64,000 bases of DNA from Azospirillum rugosum (GTDB taxonomy: Bacteria > Pseudomonadota > Alphaproteobacteria > Azospirillales > Azospirillaceae), in contig NZ_JAGINP010000037.1 of NCBI RefSeq assembly GCF_017876155.1, forward strand, positions 1 through 64,000, given 5' to 3'. Position numbers and translations under genes: made by a program. Of this stretch, positions 1 to 8,346 are shown piece after piece (positions within the stretch are counted from its first letter, which is position 1; each line of letters opens with the position of its first letter). The notes below the pieces were generated by a model. It had not been told where the DNA came from, ran no database searches, and saw only the letters and a program-made list of their open reading frames with translations.

Positions 1-135
1 ATCGCGTGGTCGTTCTGGCGAAGACGCCACCAGCAGCGGGCGCGGCGCTCTCATTGGAAACGCCGCACCCAAACCGATAGAGCCCGGCTGTAGTACTAGG
101 GTGGGGGCCCAACGCGATCACCTCCCACGACCACC

Positions 136-930
136 TCACTCCGCGATCGGCTCGTAGAACTCAGGCCCGAAATCGGCTGCCTGCCGGCTGGTCACGTTGA
201 AGGGCTTCTTCAGACCGCCGCGGAAATAGCGCTTCACCAAGTCCTGCCAAGTCTCCACCGGGTCCACCCCGCGCTTGGCGCAGAGGTGGCCGAACCAGCG
301 GCGGCCGGCGGCGACGTGGGTGATTTCCTCGTCGTGGATGGTCTGGAGCAGGGCGGCGCTCTCTTCGTCGCCGAACTCGCGCAGGCGGCGGACAGTGTCG
401 GGGGTGACGTCCAGGCCGCGGGCTTCCAGCACCATGGGCACCACGGCCAGCCGGGCGGCGAGGTCGTGGGCGGTGGTGGTGGCCGCCTGCCAGAGGCCGT
501 CATGCGCCGGCAGCTCGCCGTAGGCGGAGCCCATCTGGTTCAGCCGCTCTTCCAGCATCTGGAAATGCCGGGCCTCGTCGTCGGCGACCTGGACCCAGTC
601 GTCGGTGAAGCCCTTGGGCATCCCTTCACCGACGAAGCGGCTGACGAGGTCCCAGGCGAGGTCGATGGCGTTCAGCTCGATGTGGGCGAGCGCGTGCAGC
701 AGGGCGACGCGGTTCTGCGCGCTGCCGCCGCGGCCGCGCTTGGGCATGTCGCGGGGCAGCATCAGCGGCGGACGCTCCGGCCGGGCGGGGCGCTCCGGCG
801 GGACGGCGGCGCCGAACTCCGAAATCCGGCCGTCGCGCCAGGCAGCGGCGTAGTCCCGCGTCAGGCGCACCTTCTCCAGCGGCGCCGCGGTGGTCAGCAC
901 CGCGACAGCCGCGTCGCACAGCGTGGTCAC
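136..930 (-). CDS. DUF455 family ferritin-like protein
   Basis: 264 residues, read from a GTG preceded by AAAGGA at good spacing. The sequence is helical with paired metal-ligand type motifs: a His/Glu segment at residues 79-85, DDEARH at 117-122, EARGLD near 169, and HDEEITH near 199-205. This is the pattern of the ferritin-like DUF455 family, whose biochemical role is not established. It lies 10 nt behind cysQ on the same strand, so the two are probably co-transcribed. The fold assignment is family knowledge; a di-iron site is inferred from the E/H spacing. Confidence 0.8.
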   Translation of the reverse strand: MTTLCDAAVAVLTTAAPLEKVRLTRDYAAAWRDGRISEFGAAVPPERPARPERPPLMLPRDMPKRGRGGSAQNRVALLHALAHIELNAIDLAWDLVSRFVGEGMPKGFTDDWVQVADDEARHFQMLEERLNQMGSAYGELPAHDGLWQAATTTAHDLAARLAVVPMVLEARGLDVTPDTVRRLREFGDEESAALLQTIHDEEITHVAAGRRWFGHLCAKRGVDPVETWQDLVKRYFRGGLKKPFNVTSRQAADFGPEFYEPIAE

Positions 931-940
931 GATTGGTCCT

Positions 941-1717
941 TTATTGCCAGCCGTAGGCGATGAAGTTGGGGTTGAGAATGTCGGCCTTGCCGTAGACGAG
1001 CGGCGAGCCGTCCGGCTGCTCCACCCGGCCGCCGGCGCCGACCAGGACGGCGTGGCCGGCGGCGGTGTCCCACTCGCTGGTCGGGCCGAAGCGGGGGTAG
1101 AGGTCGGCCTTGCCCATGGCGACGGTGCAGAACTTCAGCGAGCTGCCGCAGCTGACCCGGTCCTTCACGGTGTAGCGGGACAGGAAGCTTTCGATCTCGC
1201 TGCCGCTGCCGTGCGAGCGGCTGGCGACGACGGTCAGGCCGTCGGCGGGCGGCCGGCGGACCTGGATGGGATAGTCGTGGCGGCCCTCCACCCAATGCAC
1301 GGCGGTGCCCGGCCCGGCCGCGGCGAAGAGGTCGCCGGTCGCCGGGGCGTAGACGACGCCCAGCACGGGCTTGCCGGCGTCGATCAGGGCGATGTTGACC
1401 GTGAACTCCCCGTTGCGGCTGATGAACTCCTTGGTGCCGTCCAGCGGGTCGACCAGCCAGAAGCGCCCGCCGGAGATGTCCGGCTTGTGCCCGGCGGCCA
1501 TGGCCTCCTCCGCCACCACCGGCACGCCGGGAGCGATGTGGTGCAGGGCGGGGGTGATGACGTGCTCCGCGGCCAAATCGGCCTGGGTGACCGGGCTGCC
1601 GTCGACCTTGGTGGCGGCGTCGATCCCGCCGTTGTAGAAGCGCAGGATCACCTGACCGGCTTCGTGCGCGATGGTCCGCACCTTGGGCAGCAATCTCGCG
1701 ACGTCGGCATCGGTCAT
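941..1717 (-). CDS. cysQ: 3'(2'),5'-bisphosphate nucleotidase CysQ
   Basis: An inositol-monophosphatase-fold enzyme that hydrolyses PAP to AMP and phosphate, recycling the by-product of sulfate assimilation and of phosphopantetheine transfer. The metal-binding motif LVDPLDGTKEF is intact, an EE pair lies upstream of it, and the later W-D-TAAGHAVL motif is present. 258 residues is a normal length. The frame is open further upstream to a TTG at 1738, but the ATG at 1717 has a GGAG nine bases before it and is preferred. It is first of a probable pair with the downstream DUF455 gene. Confidence 0.93.
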   Translation of the reverse strand: MTDADVARLLPKVRTIAHEAGQVILRFYNGGIDAATKVDGSPVTQADLAAEHVITPALHHIAPGVPVVAEEAMAAGHKPDISGGRFWLVDPLDGTKEFISRNGEFTVNIALIDAGKPVLGVVYAPATGDLFAAAGPGTAVHWVEGRHDYPIQVRRPPADGLTVVASRSHGSGSEIESFLSRYTVKDRVSCGSSLKFCTVAMGKADLYPRFGPTSEWDTAAGHAVLVGAGGRVEQPDGSPLVYGKADILNPNFIAYGWQ

Positions 1718-1815
1718 GAAGGGAACTCCGTAGGGCAAAGTCGAACGACCACCATAGCGCGCCCGGCATGTGGGCTGGAAGTGCCGGAAAGGGCTGGGAC
1801 GAAAGGAGAATGCGG

Positions 1816-2328
1816 ATGAGGACGGGCTGGCGGGCGATGGAGCCCGCGGACCTGGACCGGGTGATGGCGATCGCGGAGGTCGTCCACCCCGACTACCCGG
1901 AAGAACGCGCGGTCTTCGCCGAGCGGCTGGCTCTGTTCCCGGACGGCTGCCTGATGGCTCTGGCCGAGGGCACGGCGGTCGGTTACGCGGTCATGCATCC
2001 GGGCCGGCTGGGCGCGCCTCCTCCGCTCGATTCGCCGTTGGGAGCCCTGCCGGAGGGCGCCGACTGCCTCTACCTTCACGATGTGGCGCTTCTGCCGGCC
2101 GCGCGCGGGCTGGGGCTGGGCGTGTCGGCGCTGGAGCGCATGGAGGGCATCGCGGCCGGGCGCGGATTCGCGTGGCTGGCCCTGACCTCGACGCCGAAGG
2201 CGCGGGCCTTCTGGGACCGGAACGGCTTTACACCATATGACGGCGGGCCAGCCCTGGCCGCGAAGCTCGCCTCCTACGGCGGTGGAATGGCCTACATGAC
2301 GCGGCCGGTCAGGAAAGCCCTGGCCTGA
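1816..2328 (+). CDS. GNAT family N-acetyltransferase
   Basis: About 170 residues of GNAT fold. The acetyl-CoA loop is visible as LPAARGLGLGVSALERM, after the beta-4 strand DCLYLHDVALL, and the C-terminal part carries the usual RNGF motif. The substrate cannot be told. Candidate ATGs lie at 1768, 1810 and 1816; GAAAGGAG at 1801-1808 is correctly spaced only for 1816. It converges on the EAL gene with only seven bases between stop codons, both inside one hairpin. Confidence 0.85.
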   Translation: MRTGWRAMEPADLDRVMAIAEVVHPDYPEERAVFAERLALFPDGCLMALAEGTAVGYAVMHPGRLGAPPPLDSPLGALPEGADCLYLHDVALLPAARGLGLGVSALERMEGIAAGRGFAWLALTSTPKARAFWDRNGFTPYDGGPALAAKLASYGGGMAYMTRPVRKALA

Positions 2329-2342
2329 GCATCGCTCAGGCC
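2322..2342. terminator. Hairpin spanning two convergent stop codons
   Basis: A perfect 9-bp stem (2322-2330 with 2334-2342) and a 3-nt loop. The stem contains the TGA of the GNAT gene and the TGA of the oppositely oriented EAL gene. No U-tract follows on either strand, so it is better read as a shared 3'-end hairpin than as a classical intrinsic terminator. Confidence 0.55.
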
Positions 2343-3103
2343 GGTTCGTAGGCCGTGTCGGTGCGCGGCACCAGGGCCTCCAGCGCCGGCTTGGCGAACA
2401 GGTAGCCCTGCATCAGCGTGATGCCCAGGTCGCGCAGCGCCCGCGCCTCGGCGGCGGTCTCCACGCCCTCCGCCACCGGCGTGATGCCGAGGTCGCGGCA
2501 CACCGTCAGGATGGCGGCGACGATGCTGCGCCGCGTGCGGTCGGCGTCGATGTTGCGGGTCAGCTCCATGTCCAGCTTCAGGATGTCCGGCTGGAACTCC
2601 GCCAGCAGGTTCAGGCCGGAATAGCCGGAACCGAAATCGTCGATCGCGGTCAGGAAGCCCTGGCGCTTGTACTCGGTGAAGATGCTCTGGAGATGGGCGC
2701 GGTCGACCACCCGCTCGTTCTCGGTCACCTCGAAGATGATCCGGTCGGGCGGGAAGCCGGTGCGGGCGGCGGCGGCCAGCGTCGCCCGGATGCAGGTCTC
2801 CGCCTCGTAGACGGCGTTCGGCAGGAAGTTGATCGACAGCTTCGCGTCGCGCAGGCCCAGGCGGGAGGCCAGCTCGATCGCCTTGACCCGGCAGCTCTGG
2901 TCGAAGGCGTAGCGCGTGTCGTTGGTCACCTGGCCGAGCACCCAGCCGGCGCCCTGGCCCGCGGGGCCGCGGACCAGCGCCTCATGAGCCCAGGGGGTGC
3001 CGGTGTCGGCGTCGACGATCGGCTGGAACGCCATGGTGAAGTCGAAACCGACCCCTTCGGCGCACAGCCCGCCGCACCCCTTGCCCGTTTTCGCCGACAC
3101 CAT
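2336..3103 (-). CDS. EAL-domain cyclic-di-GMP phosphodiesterase
   Basis: 255 residues, essentially a lone EAL domain. It has the HEALVRG signature, an N-x-x-P strand (SINFLPNAV), the EVTENE segment, the loop-6 motif DDFGSGYSGL, DILKLDMEL and the late EGVETAAE Glu motif. These metal and substrate ligands argue for an active enzyme hydrolysing c-di-GMP to pGpG. No sensor, GGDEF or membrane segment is attached. The track-open frame begins at a GTG one codon earlier; ATG at 3103 is better placed after GGAAG. An AT-richer gap of about 110 bp upstream should hold its promoter. Confidence 0.9.
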   Translation of the reverse strand: MVSAKTGKGCGGLCAEGVGFDFTMAFQPIVDADTGTPWAHEALVRGPAGQGAGWVLGQVTNDTRYAFDQSCRVKAIELASRLGLRDAKLSINFLPNAVYEAETCIRATLAAAARTGFPPDRIIFEVTENERVVDRAHLQSIFTEYKRQGFLTAIDDFGSGYSGLNLLAEFQPDILKLDMELTRNIDADRTRRSIVAAILTVCRDLGITPVAEGVETAAEARALRDLGITLMQGYLFAKPALEALVPRTDTAYEPA

Positions 3104-3217
3104 CACCGCTTCCTTCGTTTGATTACAAACAGGAAATGAAATTGCGGAGACTTTGCATCAATTGCTATCTGTCCGAGGTGTGACATTGCGACCAAAATCG
3201 GCCTATGACCGAATCGG

Positions 3218-5539
3218 CTACTCCGCCGCCTGCCTTAGGCTGTGCTCCTGAATGGCCTGCCAGACGGCCTGCGGGGTGGCCGGCATGTCGATGTGGGTGA
3301 TGCCGTACTCCGACAGGGCGTCGACCAGCGCGTTGATGACCGCGGGCGGCGCGCCGATGGCCCCGGCCTCGCCCGCGCCCTTCATGCCCAGCGCGTTGGT
3401 CGTGCTTGGTACGCAGTTCAGCTTCACTTGGATCGGCGGGATGTCCAGCGCGCGCGGCAGCTGGTAGTCCATGAAGGAACCGGTGAGCAGCTGCCCGCTC
3501 TCCGGGTCGAACACCACGCGTTCCTGCAGGGCCTGGCCGATGCCCTGGGCGACGCCGCCGTGCACCTGGCCGATGACCAGCAGCGGGTTCACGACCGTGC
3601 CGAAATCGTCCACGACGCTGTAGCCGACGACCTCCACCACGCCGGTGTCGGGATCGACCTCCACCTCCGCCACGTGGCAGCCGTTGGGGAAGGTGCTGGC
3701 CGGCGGGGTCCAGCGGGCCACCTCGCTGAAGGCGATGCCGCCGTCCGCGGCGGCCTTCGCCGCCACCTCCTTGAAGGTGACGCTTCGGTCGGTGCCGACG
3801 ACGCTGAACAGGCCATCCTTGAACTCCACGTCCACGGCGGCAGTCTCCAGCAGGTCGGCGGCCACCTCGCTCGCCTTGGACACGACGCGCGCCGCCCCCT
3901 CCGCCAGCGCCGAGCCGCCGACCGGGACGGATCGGGAGCCGCCGGTGCCCGCACCCCAGCTGACGCGGTCGGTGTCGCCCTGCACGACCTCGATGTCCTC
4001 CGGCGGGACGCCCAGCCGGTCGGCGAGGATCTGCTTGTAGGCGGTCTCGTGTCCCTGGCCGTTGGTCTGGGTGCCGATCATCAGGACGATGCGGCCGTCG
4101 CCGTTGACCTGGACGGTCGCCTGCTCCGCGCCGCCGCCCGAGCAGGCCTCGATGTAGGTGGCGAGCCCGGCGCCGCGCAAGCGTCCGCGGGCCTTCGCCT
4201 CCGCCTTGCGGGCGGGCAGGCCGGCGAGGTCGGCCAGGGCCAGGCCATCCTCCAGGTTCTGGCGGAAGTCGCCGGTGTCGTAGGTCTGCCCCATCGGCGT
4301 GGCGTAGGGCATGGCGGACACGGGGATGAAGTTGCGGCGGCGGATCTCCGCGGGCCCGAGCCCGGTCTCGCGGCCGGCGTGGTCGATCAGCCGTTCCAGC
4401 AGGTAGGCGGCCTCCGGTCGGCCGGCGCCGCGGTAGGCGTCCACCGGCTGGGTGTTGGTGAAGACGCCCTTCACGCGCACATAGACCGCCGGCGTGATGT
4501 AGGAGCCGACCAGCATGGCCGAGCCCGCGTCGGTCGGGATGAAGGGCCCATAGTTGGACAGGTAGGCGCCGAGGTTGGCGACGGTGTCCACGCGCAGGCC
4601 CAGGAAGCGCCCGTCGGCGTCCAGCGCCAGCCGGGCGCGGCTGACGTGGTCACGCCCGTGGTCGTCGCTGAGGAAGCCCTCCGTCCGCTCCGCCGCCCAC
4701 TTCACCGGGCGCTTCAGCCGGCGCGCGGCGAACAGGCAGACGACATATTCCGGGTAGTTGAACAGCTTCATGCCGAAGCCGCCGCCGACGTCGGTGGTGA
4801 CGACGCGGAGCGCCTTCTCCGGCAGCTTGAACAGCTTGGCGAACTGGCTGCGCAGCCCGTGCACGCCCTGGCTGGTCACGTAGATCACAAGCCGCCCGGT
4901 CTCCGCCTCGACATCGGCGACGCAGGCGCGGCCCTCCATCGGGTTGGCGACGACACGGTTGTTGACGATCTGAAGCTCTACGACGCGGGCCGCCTTGGAA
5001 AGCGCCGCCTCGACCGCGGCCTCCTCGCCCTGCTCCCAGTCGAAGCAGAGGTTGTTTGGTGCCTCATCCCAGACCAGCGGCCGGCCGGCCTCCAGCGCCT
5101 CCACGGTGCCGGTGACGGAGGGCAGGTCGTCGTAGTCGACCATCACCAACTCCGCCGCGTCGCGGGCGGCCTCCGGCGTTTCCGCCACCACCACGGCGAC
5201 GGGATCGCCGACGTGCCGCACCCGCCCCTTGGCCAGCGCCGGGCGCGGCGGCGATACGTAGGAAGAGCCGTCGCGCTGCTTCAGCGCGGCGTTGCAGGGG
5301 ATCGGGCCGATGCCCTCCGTCTCCAGGTCGTCCACGGTGAAGACGCCCAGCACGCCCGGCTGGCCCGCCGCGTCCGCGCTGTCGATGCCGCGGATCACCG
5401 CGTGCGCGTAGGGGGAGCGGACGAAGGCCGCGAAGGTCTGGCCGGGGAGCGACACGTCGTCGGTGTAACGCCCGCCTCCGGTCAGAAGGCGCGCGTCTTC
5501 GGTGCGGGGGACCGGCTGGCCGATGCCGAACTTCATCAT
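3218..5539 (-). CDS. Form II CoxL-like molybdo-hydroxylase large subunit
   Basis: 773-residue molybdopterin-binding subunit of the xanthine dehydrogenase/aldehyde oxidase family. The active-site loop reads AYRGAGRPEA, the form II signature, not the AYRCSFR of true CO dehydrogenase. The catalytic Glu segment GAGEAGAIGAPP is present near the C terminus. Such subunits normally need a FAD subunit and a 2Fe-2S subunit encoded alongside, and neither is nearby. Start at 5539: the MM pair there follows AAAGGA, while the longer frame to 5593 has no site. The substrate is unknown; aldehyde or N-heterocycle hydroxylation are the family options. Confidence 0.88.
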   Translation of the reverse strand: MMKFGIGQPVPRTEDARLLTGGGRYTDDVSLPGQTFAAFVRSPYAHAVIRGIDSADAAGQPGVLGVFTVDDLETEGIGPIPCNAALKQRDGSSYVSPPRPALAKGRVRHVGDPVAVVVAETPEAARDAAELVMVDYDDLPSVTGTVEALEAGRPLVWDEAPNNLCFDWEQGEEAAVEAALSKAARVVELQIVNNRVVANPMEGRACVADVEAETGRLVIYVTSQGVHGLRSQFAKLFKLPEKALRVVTTDVGGGFGMKLFNYPEYVVCLFAARRLKRPVKWAAERTEGFLSDDHGRDHVSRARLALDADGRFLGLRVDTVANLGAYLSNYGPFIPTDAGSAMLVGSYITPAVYVRVKGVFTNTQPVDAYRGAGRPEAAYLLERLIDHAGRETGLGPAEIRRRNFIPVSAMPYATPMGQTYDTGDFRQNLEDGLALADLAGLPARKAEAKARGRLRGAGLATYIEACSGGGAEQATVQVNGDGRIVLMIGTQTNGQGHETAYKQILADRLGVPPEDIEVVQGDTDRVSWGAGTGGSRSVPVGGSALAEGAARVVSKASEVAADLLETAAVDVEFKDGLFSVVGTDRSVTFKEVAAKAAADGGIAFSEVARWTPPASTFPNGCHVAEVEVDPDTGVVEVVGYSVVDDFGTVVNPLLVIGQVHGGVAQGIGQALQERVVFDPESGQLLTGSFMDYQLPRALDIPPIQVKLNCVPSTTNALGMKGAGEAGAIGAPPAVINALVDALSEYGITHIDMPATPQAVWQAIQEHSLRQAAE

Positions 5540-5671
5540 GGGGCTGGCTCTTTCCTTTGCCGCGGGCGGGGCCGTCTCGAATGGCCTAGGCACGGTAAGG
5601 TAGGGGGAAGCCGGGCCGCCGGGAAGTCCCCTTCGCGGCGACGCAGCGCCCCGCCACGCTCACGCCGGCCG

Positions 5672-6016
5672 TTACACCGGCGCGAACAGGTCGAAGCCCA
5701 GCGCCTGCTGCACCACACCGCTCACCGACTCCAGCACCGCCTTGATGGCCGCCTGGACGGCGATCTCGATCAGCTGCGCCTCGGCGATCAGCGTGTTCTG
5801 CAACGAGGACAGCTGCATGCCGAACAGAAGCTTGGCCGCCTCCGGCGTGTAGGCCGGGGGAACCTGGGCGAGGTCAGATTCGATGCCGGCGATGGTCTGG
5901 GCGATCTGCCGGAACTCCGCCGCGGCATAGGCGGAGGCGCGCGCCCAGTTGTCGCCGAAGGCGCTGGCGCCGGCCGACAGCATCTGCTGCACGAGGGTGT
6001 CGACGTTGAGTGCCAT
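5672..6016 (-). CDS. Small helical protein, unknown function
   Basis: 114 residues, Ala/Gln-rich and predicted almost entirely helical, without signal peptide or recognised domain. Start chosen at 6016 because GGAGG lies seven bases upstream; a longer frame to 6034 lacks a site. It follows the lipoprotein gene by 14 bases on the same strand, so the two are probably one transcript. Length and amphipathic composition recall phasin-like or envelope-associated helical proteins, but no motif confirms this. Confidence 0.65.
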   Translation of the reverse strand: MALNVDTLVQQMLSAGASAFGDNWARASAYAAAEFRQIAQTIAGIESDLAQVPPAYTPEAAKLLFGMQLSSLQNTLIAEAQLIEIAVQAAIKAVLESVSGVVQQALGFDLFAPV

Positions 6017-6030
6017 GGTGGGGCCTCCGC

Positions 6031-6612
6031 TCACATCTGGTTGCGTTTCTTGGCGAATTCGACCGCGAGGATGGCGCGCAGCGATTGCGCGGTGATGTCG
6101 CGGGTCCGCTGGGCCAGCGGGCCGGTCAGGTAGGTTTCGACCTGATGGATTTGCGCCAGCGTGTCGATCTGGCCCCGGACGTTCCGCAGCATCTGGACCG
6201 TGCAGTCGACGCCCCCGCCGCCGGCGGCCGGTGTCGTGTCGGAGGCCGCCGTGACCGGTGCGGGCAGGGCGCCGCCCCCGGCCGCGCCGAGGACCTGGCG
6301 GACGACGTCGGGAACCACGCAGCTGTGGGTGACGTCCTGCGCCTCCGCCCGCAAGGTCAGGGTGTCGACCGTCGCCCGCGCGTCGTCGTAGAAGGCGAGG
6401 TTGCCGTCGTAGCGGCCGGCCGGGTCCTTGGTCCGGCCGAGGCGGTCCATCTTCAGGATGAAGCTGTCGAGCGACTGGTGATAGGCGGAGACGCCCTTTT
6501 CGATCTCCGGATCATAGGGCGTCATCGGCTGCAGCATGGAGCAGGCGGCGGACAGGACCATCAGCGCCAGCAACGCCGCGGCTCGTGCAACATGTCTGTG
6601 GATGACGGTCAT
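6031..6612 (-). CDS. Predicted outer-membrane or periplasmic lipoprotein
   Basis: 193 residues starting with a basic N terminus, a hydrophobic stretch and a lipobox ending in SAAC, so signal peptidase II processing and lipidation are expected. The mature part has two more cysteines (in HSCVVPD and VDCTVQ), which could form a disulfide, and a Gly/Ala-rich linker. The frame stays open upstream to 6756, but only the ATG at 6612 gives a sensible signal peptide. No named family recognised. It leads a two-gene unit with the small helical protein. Confidence 0.7.
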   Translation of the reverse strand: MTVIHRHVARAAALLALMVLSAACSMLQPMTPYDPEIEKGVSAYHQSLDSFILKMDRLGRTKDPAGRYDGNLAFYDDARATVDTLTLRAEAQDVTHSCVVPDVVRQVLGAAGGGALPAPVTAASDTTPAAGGGGVDCTVQMLRNVRGQIDTLAQIHQVETYLTGPLAQRTRDITAQSLRAILAVEFAKKRNQM

Positions 6613-6710
6613 CGGTGTCCCGTGGAATTCCTTCGGATTGATGATCTTACCGATAACTCGCCATGCGGAAGAAGAATATTCCGCCATTGCTCGTGAGGCG
6701 ACGTTCAATG

Positions 6711-6799
6711 TCCGTAGGTTGGGTGGAGCGCAGCGCAACCCAACACACGTTGCCATGCCGACTTTGTTGGGTTGCGCTGCGCTCCACCCAACCTACGGA
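6711..6799. repeat. Inverted pair of REP-like elements
   Basis: Two 35-nt arms (6711-6745 and 6765-6799) are perfect reverse complements around a 19-nt loop. Each arm contains GTAG followed by its own small hairpin (GTTGGGT ... ACCCAAC), the layout of REP elements recognised by RAYT transposases. A BIME-like pair between the lipoprotein promoter region and the SRAP gene. No RAYT gene is in the window. Confidence 0.8.
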
Positions 6800-6892
6800 T
6801 CTCGGGCACGGAGGGCCCGGCCTGGAAGAAAGAGCGGCGTTCCCTTATCTTTGAGGCCCGGATTTCTCCATCGGTCAGGATGACGGCAGGCC

Positions 6893-7588
6893 ATGTGCGG
6901 ACGCATGCTTCTCACCACGCCCGTGGCGGAAATCCAGAAGGTCTTCGGCTTTCCGGAACGCCCGAACCTGACGCCGCGCTGGAACGTCGCCCCGACCCAG
7001 GAGGTGCCCGCCGTGCGGCGGGAGGAGGACGGGCGGCATCTGGCTCTGCTGCGCTGGGGGCTGGTGCCCTTCTGGGCGGACGACCCGTCCATCGGCGCGC
7101 GGCTGATCAACGCGCGCGGTGAATCGGTGGCGGAAAAGCCGTCCTTCCGCGAGGCGTTCCGCAAGCGGCGCTGCCTCGTCCCCACGGACGGCTTCTACGA
7201 GTGGAAGGCCGAGGGCAAGCGCAAGCAGGGCTACGCCATCCGCCGGCGCGACCGCGCCCCCTTCGCCTTCGCCGGCCTGTGGGAGCGCTGGAACGGCCCG
7301 AAAAGCGGGCCGGCGCTGGAACGGCCGCTGGAGACGCTGACCATCGTCACCACCACGGCGAACGCGGTGCTGAAGCCGCTGCACGACCGCATGCCGGTAA
7401 TCCTGGACGCGGCGGACTGGGACCTGTGGCTCGACTCGGCGGCCCCGGCCCCGGTGCTGGAAGGGCTGCTGAAGCCGGCGCCGGACGACCTGCTGGAGGC
7501 CTACGCCGTCGGCCCGCGGGTCAACAACGTGCGCAACGACGACGAGGATTGCGCGGCGCCGCTCGATGACGCTCCTACGTTGTTCTGA
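6893..7588 (+). CDS. SRAP/YedK-HMCES abasic-site DNA-protein crosslinking protein
   Basis: 231 residues of the SOS-response-associated peptidase family, which covalently traps abasic sites in single-stranded DNA through the N-terminal Cys after Met removal. The start MCGRM exposes Cys2 as required. The conserved INARGE (Asn), GFYEWK (Glu) and HDRMPVIL (His) motifs are all present, so it should be active. The thermonuclease gene begins inside its last codons, 23 bases before the end. Confidence 0.95.
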   Translation: MCGRMLLTTPVAEIQKVFGFPERPNLTPRWNVAPTQEVPAVRREEDGRHLALLRWGLVPFWADDPSIGARLINARGESVAEKPSFREAFRKRRCLVPTDGFYEWKAEGKRKQGYAIRRRDRAPFAFAGLWERWNGPKSGPALERPLETLTIVTTTANAVLKPLHDRMPVILDAADWDLWLDSAAPAPVLEGLLKPAPDDLLEAYAVGPRVNNVRNDDEDCAAPLDDAPTLF

Positions 7589-8141
7589 TCGGCGCTGGTC
7601 ACTGGCCTTATGCCTTGCGGCGGCGCTCCTCGGCGCGCTGTCCGTAGGCCGTGCCGGACCGGCTTATGCCCAGGGGGGCACGACCAAAGGAAAGGTCGCC
7701 AGCACACCCAATGAGTTGTTAAAAGGTAGGGCGGTTGCCGTGGAAGGCGATCTTCTGTCGCTGAACGGCACGCCGGTTCGCCTGATGGGCATCGACGCTC
7801 CCGACCAGGAGCAGAAATGCAAGAACCGGTACGGCCACGAACTCGACTGCTTCCGCATCGCCACGGCCGTGCTGGCAAGCTTGGTCAAGGACGAGGAGGT
7901 TTCGTGCACGATCGCCGAGCAGGACAGGTTCGGGCAGAGGATGGGCGAATGCCGCGTCCGCGGCGTCGACCTGGGCGCGGCGATGGTGTCCCGGGGCTGG
8001 GCCTTTTCCTACAGAAGCCTGTCGCCGGCCTACACCTCCGGCGAGGCCTTCGCGCAGAGCCGCCGCCTCGGCCTGTGGTCGGGCAAGGTGGAGAAGCCAT
8101 GGCAGTGGCGATCGCGCCAGTTGCGGGAAAAGGCGCGCTGA
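7566..8141 (+). CDS. Secreted thermonuclease-family nuclease
   Basis: 191 residues with a cleavable-looking signal peptide (hydrophobic core then a PAYAQ site). The mature part is an OB-fold SNase domain: VRLMGIDAPD carries the calcium-binding Asp, and DRFGQRMGECRV resembles the DRYGR strand with its catalytic Arg. Cys residues in KCKNRYGHELDC suggest a disulfide suited to the periplasm. The ATG overlaps the SRAP gene by 23 nt in another frame, and no internal ATG lies in the frame near the signal peptide, so translational coupling is likely. Confidence 0.88.
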   Translation: MTLLRCSDRRWSLALCLAAALLGALSVGRAGPAYAQGGTTKGKVASTPNELLKGRAVAVEGDLLSLNGTPVRLMGIDAPDQEQKCKNRYGHELDCFRIATAVLASLVKDEEVSCTIAEQDRFGQRMGECRVRGVDLGAAMVSRGWAFSYRSLSPAYTSGEAFAQSRRLGLWSGKVEKPWQWRSRQLREKAR

Positions 8142-8160
8142 CGCCGGTTTACACTTTTGG

Positions 8161-8208
8161 CCCCGTCTTGACCTCTGCCAACGGGGGAAGGGGCACTTAG
8201 CTTTTTTT
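8161..8208 (+). terminator. Possible weak terminator after the nuclease gene
   Basis: CCCCGT at 8161-8166 can pair with ACGGGG at 8181-8186, and a run of seven T residues lies at 8202-8208. The T-run is about 15 bases beyond the stem, so this is only a weak candidate. Confidence 0.25.
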
Positions 8209-8346
8209 CGGTTCGCCCGTCGGGGTCGGCCGTGATAGTGTTTCAGAGTGTTAACAGTTGATTAAAGTTGCCAAACTCCGACCAGGTCCGGCGCATGGGG
8301 CGCCGGGGTCCGGCGGGGGCCAACGAACGGCGCGGAAGAACGGGTC

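Noticed and set aside
1-93. Open plus-strand frame running from the window edge to a TAG at 91-93, and an ATG on the minus strand near 53
   Set aside because: About 30 codons of basic sequence without any recognisable motif; a gene end cannot be supported from this fragment.
94-113. GGGTGGGGGCCC fragment similar to the right end of palindromic copies B and D
   Set aside because: No matching left half is visible within the window, so a full element cannot be claimed.
3242-6133. 963-codon open frame on the plus strand opposite the CoxL-like gene
   Set aside because: High GC keeps the antisense frame open; the translation is His/Arg/Gly-rich without motifs, and the minus-strand protein has all family signatures.
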